From: Cryptomeria japonica
Taxonomy: Eukaryota; Streptophyta; Pinopsida; Cupressales; Cupressaceae
NCBI RefSeq assembly: GCF_030272615.1
Contig: NC_081414.1
Span: 911,529,009-911,593,008, forward strand
Length of the DNA stretch: 64,000 nucleotides
Reading direction: 5' to 3'
Shown here: in pieces, positions 56,883-64,000 of the stretch
How positions within the stretch are numbered: the first letter of the stretch is position 1
Layout: every line of letters begins with the position of its first letter
The notes under the pieces: generated by a model
Database searches by the model: none
Told to the model about the DNA's origin: nothing
The model's input: only the letters and a program-made list of their open reading frames with translations
Made by a program: the position numbers and the translations under genes

Positions 56883-59038
56883 TTAAGATTTGGATGGAGG
56901 AAAGGTTACAGATTTTGGGGCATAAGAACCCAAAATGAATGAAGGAGGTGGAGGAATAGACTCAGAAGGTTTGGATGGAGGAACAACAATTTTGGATGCC
57001 AATTTTGATTTTTCTTTAGACTTTTGTGCTTCAAGTAGTCGCTTAGGGATCCACATGGTTTTTGGTTTTTGATGCTTTTGTAGTTCCTTAGAGAGCATTG
57101 CTTGTACAAGTGCCTTAGGAACCCATATAACCTTTTACTTTTCTTCTTTCTTTGTGGGCCTTTGTGGCATTTTGTATTTTTCTTTTTCTTTTTGGATCAT
57201 ATTTTGCTTTGTTTTGACATGTCGATTAGATGGGACATGTTGATCCTTGAATACATGTGGATTACTTGACTTTTGACTTTTATGCTTGGCATCCAAATTT
57301 CTTGGAGGGAGAAGCGTGGATATATAGGAATGATATGGAGGTCTTTTAGATGGATGGAAGGTACTCGAAGATGTGTTCCTTTATTGATCCAGCATAAGGG
57401 ATGGAGGGATATAGGGACTTATAATGGATGGAAGTGATGATGGGGAAAGCGTATATTTGGATTTAACTGGAGAAATGTAGGATTTATGAGGGATACCAAC
57501 ATCTTGATAAATGTCCCTGAGGCCATGACCTTTAACATTTTCTTTGATACGGAGGGGTTCTTTCTTGTGGAGATCTACCCCTTTGCCTTCATAAATATTT
57601 TGACTTGTAGGATACACTTTGCTTTGGAAAGAAGGCACGAGTCCATTATGAGATGGAGGTGGAATACAGGGAATGATAGGATCGCGAAGGGGATTTGTAG
57701 GCATAATGGATCCTTGAGATGAACATGGAGGATTATGACAAGAGAATAAAGGAATACTTTGATCTTGAAATGGAAGAGGACCATTGGATAGAGTAGGAAG
57801 GGTGTTTGACTCTTCATTTTGAATAGGATCATTTGAAAAGGTGGAAGAGGCATCATGATCTTTCTTAGGAAGTGGATTAGGAATGAGATTTGGAAGGATG
57901 ATTTTCTCTTGAGATGGAAAGGGATCATCCTAAAAGAAATGGAAAGGTATAAGGGGATCATCATGGGATTCTAGTGAAATAGGATATTTTTCAATCATTA
58001 GTTGGGATTGAGGAGTTTTGGTGTCTTGATCTTGATTTATGATAGGACTTTTTTCTTCATTTTTTAGGTTATCCTCTTGACATGGAGTCACTTCTAAAGA
58101 AGGGGTAGGATTATGAATAGGCGTAGGGAATTCTTGGAAGGTTTTCATATTTTGGCATGATGGGGAAGCATTTTGAGTGGGACTCTCTAGAGTGGGTACA
58201 TTTGGAACTGGAGTGCATGATGGCATAGGATCTGGGATTTTTAAATCTTTAGAGGAACTTGTATCAATATTGGCATTAATTGGATTTCCATAAGAGATAG
58301 CCCTTGAAGGTCAACATGAGAAGTTTCATTGTTTGAAGGAGATGGTATGGATTGTTGTTGAGAAGTTTTAGGAGATGAAGGCATCATGGAAGGGATGGAG
58401 GCTACATATGGATCCTTGCTAGACATAGGTTCATGATTTTGATTATGCTTAGAAGTAGTTCCTTCTTTTTCTTTAGGTGATTCATTAGGATCTTCAATTC
58501 CAATGACACCATCATCAAGAAGATCTTGAATCTTATGTTTTAATTCCATACACATTGAAGTCTTATGTTTGTTATGCCTATGATATGCACAATAACTACT
58601 CAAAACTGCACATCCCCATATGGTCTTTTTAGGCAATATGATAAGATTGTTCTTAAGAAGCTCTTCCAAAGATGACTCAATAGATTGCCCCAAAGGTGTA
58701 AACTGTCTATCTAGGGAATAGATGTCTTTTTGTCTTGATGAAGGTGTTTTGTGATCTTGTTTGAGATTTGGCTTTTGATCATCAATTATTTGTTGGTATT
58801 TGATTGTCAAATCATATAATTGATTTAGCATTCCTTGAAGTTTCTCACTCTTGATATCATGCATTTGTTTTTCAAATGGAGTCATTGATTTATTTTGTTG
58901 GATTTCCATGTCATATATTTCTTTCTTGATATCTTGAAATATTTGAGAAAAGGTAGCCATGGGAATTGGAGCTAAGGTATCCATGAGATTCTTACTTTCG
59001 TCAAAAAAATTAGAAGAGCTTTTGGTTTGAACAGGCAT
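56883..59038 (-). pseudogene. TE8 gag-like protein (zinc knuckle, then Pro/Ser-rich), no pol
   Basis: 59038-58241 (265 codons): a helical N-terminal part (SEKLQGMLNQLYDLTIKYQQ), then LGQSIESSLEELLKNNLIIL and the CHHC knuckle CAYHRHNKHKTSMC with LKHKIQDLLDDGVIGIEDP, matching TE2 gag. After a frame change, 58226-56883 stays in one frame with stops: a long Pro/Ser/Ile-rich tail. No capsid, protease, RT or integrase follows before the 3' non-coding module. A non-autonomous gypsy-type derivative. Confidence 0.7.
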
Positions 59039-60599
59039 TTACAACCAACAGGACCAAGAGCTAGATGTGTTGCAGAAGTCAAGATCAAATTGTAGCTAGT
59101 AGTTCATTTAACATGGTGATTTAGGAGAAGTAACTAAGATCTGGTCTAGTTTTAGGAATGATCTATCCTGTATAAGCGTTATCTAAATTAACTTAGGTTT
59201 GATAAGATGTTGTTTGAACTAGCTAAGAGATGATCGACAAAATCGTGTAATGCAACGACATCGGTACACTATCAAGGTTGTTTATGCTCAAGAGGATGAT
59301 GACCAGTTTTATGCCTGTTGTAGACTGATTTGGGAAACTTTGACTATTTTGACTGACAAGATCAAGAATTCATACGACAGAGGATTGGACAGAGATGAGA
59401 TTCTGACAGACAGAGTTTCAATGACTGACGACTACTAGTTTTTGATAAGGACTGATGTTTCAATGATTGACGATGACCAGTTTGGACACGGATGGAGTTT
59501 ATCACTGAATTGTTTGATATTGTTTCATTCATTTTCTCCAGTTTTAGTATTTCATTTTCCGTTTTAGGGATGAAAACACAGAAAACATGCAAGATATATA
59601 ATAATTCAATCACAACATGCTAACCCTATGGAAGTTGGCTTAGAGAAGAAAACCTTTGCTTGCTGACTTAGGTACAAACCCAATAGCTAATCAAAATATG
59701 GCCGCTAAGTCTCATGCAATGGATTCTCAACATCGTATTAGCTGACTCCAAATGCTAATGGGGGCACGACATGGAAAGTGCCTTGGGAGAGTTACTATCT
59801 CTCTTGCACAAAGATTATCAACCTTTCGAAGGTGAATCGGGTAGCTTCTAATATTATAGTTCTTAGTCAGGAATTCCATTTGAAATTACCCCTTGAAGTC
59901 ATGCAAGCATGATTGAGGCCTATAGCCCAACAAGGTACGGAAACAAGTTGTAGTCACGTAAACGTGATTGAGACCGTGAGGCCCTACAAAATGCTCAATA
60001 TGAGAGATCTCAAAGAGAAAACTCAAATAATCCCATCCTCTAAGACTTTAATCACCAGAGGCCTATTTATTATAGTGAGTTGGAATGCTCAGGTCTAGCT
60101 GTACTCACTTGGGTCGTTCTCACAGGGTGATTACTTTTTCCCACTGTGACATGCCCGCTAAAGGTATACAAATCTCAAAACTTAGAAAAAAGCTTTGAGG
60201 GTCTAGATTTCTGATTGTCTATAAAAGACAAGAGCATACTCTCCTACCTCTTAGATTTTTCTAAAAACACGAAAGATAAATTTGTTCTTTAACCAGATAC
60301 CAATTTAAGTGCCTAAGAAAATACTAAATGAATACACAATGTTTAGTTGATTCTCCTTAGGCAACTTGCAAAACCAATATGTCAATAGTTATTTTCTTCT
60401 TGATTCTTTGGCAGGCGTATGTTTGATTGATAGATTCTTTGACAAGCATCCTGAAAACATTAAAAGCCCAAAATTAGTTTCCAAAATAATATTAAAAAAA
60501 AATCATCAAAAGAAAATTCTAGCATGCAAACTAATCTAACAAGAATTTCCATTTTTTATGACTATCCTAGTTATGATAGTTTTGATAGTACTTCACTCT
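59039..60599 (-). other. Probable leader of TE8
   Basis: No gene. Phrases around 59890-60000 (GTCATGCAAGCATGATTGAGG and GTCACGTAAACGTGATTGAGA) form a short direct repeat, each with an internal inverted repeat (CATGCAAGCATG, CACGTAAACGTG). Confidence 0.45.
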
Positions 60600-61145
60600 G
60601 TCATTTATAACTTTTCAACAAGACATAATTCAAAAAATCTCTTCAGTGGAAATGTTGTAAACTTGGTTTTACAAAACATATTAAAATTTGGTTTAGATCC
60701 AACGATTAAATAAAAAGTTATGCCCTCTGAATCGAGACCATGTTTGACTATCATAGAAGAATAAGTGAAATGATGGTCCTGCACTCTGTAAATCATAACT
60801 TTCAAAATCAAAACCGCTAGGAAAATCCCTTCACTACACCTGTAGAAAGCTTGGGTTTACACAATATGTCAAAAATTGGTTTAGATCCAATGGTTCAATA
60901 AAAAGTTATGCTCTCCAAACCGAGACCATTGTTGACTATCACAAAAGAATAAGTAAAATGATAGTCCTGCACTATGTCAATCATAACTTTCAAACCCAAA
61001 ATCTTCAAGAAAATCCGTTCAGTTACCTATAGAAAATGTGGTTTTCAACAACATATCAAAAATTTGTTTAGATCCAACGGTTCAATAAAAAGTTATGCCT
61101 TCCAAACCGAGACCATTTTTTATTGTCATAGAAGAACAAACAAAA
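60600..61145. repeat. Tandem repeat, three units of ~187 bp
   Basis: Units about 60600-60787, 60788-60974 and 60975-61145. Anchor AGATCCAA occurs at 60695, 60883 and 61070 (periods 188, 187). Shared phrases in order: TCATAACTTTCAA, TTTAGATCCAACGGTTCAAT, AAAAAGTTATGCC, CGAGACCAT, ATAGAAGAATAAG. Units are well diverged. No reading frame shared. Confidence 0.85.
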
Positions 61146-61227
61146 AGAAAGATTTTTATATGCAAATTTAACGCATGTTTATTAGTTATAAAAACCAAAC
61201 ATTAAATTTGTTCAAGAAACATTAGAA

Positions 61228-61263
61228 ATCTTGTAGTCGTGGATTCGAGCCCCATGGTGGGTG
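61228..61263 (+). other. 36-nt tRNA-Lys 3' half
   Basis: Matches positions 38-73 of plant tRNA-Lys(CTT) as recalled, with five differences, all transitions; core TCGTGGATTCGAGCCCCATG. No 5' half is present, so it is not a tRNA gene. The next bases (TTG, then TTGGCATT) resemble a decayed CCA followed by an LTR end. This suggests the primer site of a minus-strand element whose 5' LTR lay to the right. Confidence 0.7.
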
Positions 61264-61290
61264 TTGTTGGCATTACAATAGAAAGAAGAT

Positions 61291-62454
61291 TGTTGGCATT
61301 TCAATAAGGATATTGAGAATTGTTGGAGATTATTGATATAACTGAAGAATGATGATTACTATCTTAATAATATTATTTTGTCATTGATGTCAAGAAATTG
61401 GTTCTTTGATTCAGTATGATGTTGCCATATCTTGAGAAGTATGTTTTGATGAGTATTAAGAGGTCGGTAAATGACATAAAAAGAATGTGATAATGAAGGG
61501 GAATAATAAGTTATTCAATGGGCAACTATTACCGAGTTAGACAATGATGAGATCATGTTGTTTTGATTGTTTTGATATCCTACATATGTTGTTGATTATA
61601 AGTTTAATATTGTACTATGTCACCGAGCAAAGAACCTAGTTGGTAAACCCTAAGGTTATCGATATCGGTTAAAGAAGGCAAAATGTCTACCGAGTGAAGT
61701 TCAGTATTTACCGAGTAACAACCGAGTTATAATAGATCGCATTGGATGAATAAAACCATTATTTAATGAAGGATGCTGAGGAGCTGGAGATGAATATATG
61801 ATTGGTATGTCATGCAAGAAGTTTGTTGAGGATCGATGACATAGAAAATCAAGAGGAAGATCTACAACACAGATTGAACTGCAATAACGTAGCACAAGTT
61901 CCAAGGAAGGAATGCAAGTTCCAAGGTGAGGTAAAACATTTTTCAGATCGAAGGATACATTGAGCCTAGTCAAGTTTGAAGATCTGATGGCTAAGATTGA
62001 TCATGAGAAATATGATCAAGGAGATTAAGTAGTTAGAAATTGTTTATAAATAAGGAATTGTTGATGAACAATGTATGTGGGCAAATGTATGCACAATGAT
62101 GCTACAGTAATGTTTACCGAGCACAGAAGCTTGAAGATCTGATTGAAGAACAGATTAAGAAGCCCAACAAGCCCAACAAGGGACAAGATAAGTCTTATGA
62201 CAAGATTGTTTTGAGCAAATAGAATCTGCTTCAGCATTTCAGATGTGAAGTTGCAGATATATTTTATTACTGTTATTTATTTTGTAAGTGACAGGAAATC
62301 TCTTAACCGAGTGGACTTAATAGTCTTATTTGTAAACCCTCTAGCAAGGTAACATTCTAAACGAGTGTTTGAAATCCTTTGACAAGGTCACTTCTGACAA
62401 AGTACAAGACTCTAACAAGTCTGAGGGAAATCCCTTAGCCAGGTCACATCTAGC
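61291..62454 (+). mobile_element. TE9: copia-like LTR stretch
   Basis: Starts TGTTGGCATTTCAATAAGGA. Rich in ACCGAGTT / ACCGAGCA phrases (61513-61735) and, at the end, AAATCC(C)TTAGCCAGGTCAC blocks (62270-62450). It stops at the edge of TE10. No target duplication found. Confidence 0.5.
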
Positions 62455-63572
62455 TGATGAATACTAAGGGGTGGGGGGTGAATTAGTATGCCAAAAATCT
62501 TTGCACTTAAACACTTTGCAAGACTGACAGTAAACCGGTAAAACAATTTAGCAGACAAACCGGTTAACAAATATGCAAACCAAATAGCTAATAATGCATT
62601 CACCCACAGAAGAACAAACACCATAACATAGGAGATTTTGACGTGGAAACCCAAATGGGAAAAACCACGATGAGATGGAACTCACAAGTAACTATCTGCA
62701 GAATAGGAACCAGACCGGTTAAGGTCTTACAATGTTCTTTACCAGAACAGATTCTGTTAGGAATCTCAATCTCTTTTAGGAGATAGGTCCGATTAAAGAC
62801 TACCTTGCTAGAGGATTTTAGATCCACATATGTGAACCACCTTGTTAGAGGATTTACAAAAGGCTTTTGGGCCTACCCGGTTAAGGGCTACAAACTTGTC
62901 AAAGATGTGAGTAATCAACAAGTGTTTGATCTAGCTAGTTGCAGAGACTACTTGGTTAGATCCTTGGTAGCTCATTCCTAATGCACTCCAGCATTACTTC
63001 AATCTTCTACACATTCATATTCTCTCCAACACCTCAATCACCTTAAACCCTAGCAACAACATAAACTTTCACTATATCCACATCAACAACCTAAAAACCT
63101 AGACATGATGTCCTTATAAAGGAATCTGATTTCATGTCGGTCCAATAGGATTACATTACAATTTCCTAAGTTCAATGAACCTAGACATACTTGGTACAAC
63201 AACACAAAAAGCACCATTAATGTGTCGACATTGTCAAACAATCGATGGATGGTAACTCATCACAAAATGTTGGTTGGTAACTCATCACAGAGTATTACCA
63301 GTTCTTACAAAATGTCGGTTGTCAGTTTGACAAAAATGAAGACTAGTAAAAATGTGTCATGCCACTTTAATCCCTCGAACCGCTTGGAGTCAACATGCCG
63401 CTTCAGACCGGGAAACACATTCTGCAAAACATCAATAATCTAAAGACTATAATACAACATACCTGTTGGAACAAATACCAATTGTGCTCTAACTCATACA
63501 TATAAAGAGGATCGCAATGCAAGTGTGTGTCCATCAATGACAATCACAACATAAACATAAAAAATGCCAACA
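62455..63572 (-). repeat. TE10: copia 3' LTR
   Basis: Minus orientation starts TGTTGGCATTTTTTATG and ends TTAGTATTCATCA after a C-rich run. Its layout matches TE6: C-rich end, CACATTTGG-type block, ATAGGAGATTTTGACGTGGAA on the plus strand, GTCATTGATGG near the start. TATAAGG in minus sense at about 63110-63117. Confidence 0.75.
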
Positions 63573-64000
63573 ATATCCCCCTTTGGCATTGATGGAAACA
63601 CTTAGGAAAATAAAATTTTGAAATTTAAGTGTTTTACAACAAAATCATGCCATTAGCAAAATTGCTCCCCCTAAGCATATACACTATCCCTTTAACAATA
63701 CAATGTATAGCACTTTTGCATATAGAGCATAAACATTGAGATATTCAGAGCATATAATCAAAATTTTGATTACCAGATACTTCTCCAAATAGAATTTTTC
63801 TCTCCCTTTGCCAACAATGACAAAGTACAGCTGAACAACCTTGTTTTCATTTGATATTAAAAATAATAAAAGTTTATGACAACAAGGAATGATACTTGTC
63901 AAAAATAGATTTAAAGTCCTGCAAGAATTGTTTCATCGACAAAGACCAGGACTCAAGTAGGGAGGTGGCTACTTCTTGCTCTGTCTGCATCTGGGAGACC
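63573..64000 (-). mobile_element. TE10 internal end, runs out of window
   Basis: Minus strand CAATGCCAAAGGGGGATAT (63591-63573) is a standard copia polypurine tract. The rest is non-coding so far; pol should lie beyond 64000. Confidence 0.7.

Noticed and set aside
60600..61145. CRISPR-like array
   Set aside because: Units of 187 bp without spacer/repeat alternation, in a eukaryotic transposon context.
61228..61263. tRNA-Lys gene
   Set aside because: No 5' half, anticodon or D arm upstream; bases to the left are A/T-rich leader.
52892..61263. TE8 with tRNA-Lys site as its own primer site and a full 5' LTR to the right
   Set aside because: Bases right of 61264 do not match the TE8 3' LTR, so I could not prove the two belong together.

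Overview
The window looks like intergenic DNA from a large, repeat-rich plant genome. A gymnosperm such as a conifer is my best guess. That rests on deeply nested, partly decayed Ty3/gypsy elements of Tat/Ogre type (with an extra archaeal-type RNase H), Ty1/copia elements with an initiator-Met tRNA primer site, and very long LTRs. I see no intact host gene, rRNA, complete tRNA gene or CRISPR. Almost every base can be assigned to an LTR retrotransposon, and all coding regions carry stops, frameshifts or deletions except short stretches. The species call is inference.

Layout, outermost first. TE1 (+ strand gypsy 3' half) occupies 1-635 and resumes at 50457-52751, where its polypurine tract and 3' LTR lie. 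TE2 (- strand Tat gypsy, 636-50456) sits inside TE1; its 5' LTR is at 48188-50456 and its 3' LTR at 636-2134. TE2 is split by three insertions. TE3 (- strand gypsy, 3221-20303) has giant LTRs. TE4 (- strand copia, 27756-44470) has a perfect CTAAG target duplication. TE6 is a solo LTR (49550-50353) with a perfect GAATT duplication. TE4 is in turn split by TE5 (+ strand Tat gypsy, 30379-42096), so nesting is four deep. TE3's 3' LTR carries a further LTR-like insert, TE7 (about 5570-6245).

To the right of TE1, in opposite orientation, lies TE8 (3' LTR 52892-53954), a gag-only gypsy-type element. It is followed by a tandem repeat, a tRNA-Lys-like fragment, a + strand LTR-like stretch (TE9) and the 3' end of a - strand copia (TE10) that runs out of the window.

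Functional content. TE2 and TE5 have the usual Tat order PR-RT-RNaseH-aRNaseH-INT. TE3 places an RNase H between protease and RT. TE5 has almost complete pol but no recognisable capsid, and carries an antisense, intron-bearing gene for a plant mobile domain (MAIN/MAIL-like) protein. TE4 has gag and protease only. TE3 encodes a protein of unknown function inside its LTR.

The observations I would follow first are: (a) two 36-nt tRNA-derived stretches (Trp at 48147-48182, Lys at 61228-61263), each equal to tRNA positions 38-73 and so ending just next to the hypermodified base 37; (b) an array of four 55-nt imperfect hairpins conserved in both TE3 LTRs, with paired changes in the stems; (c) the LTR-encoded protein; (d) the antisense intron-containing gene in TE5.
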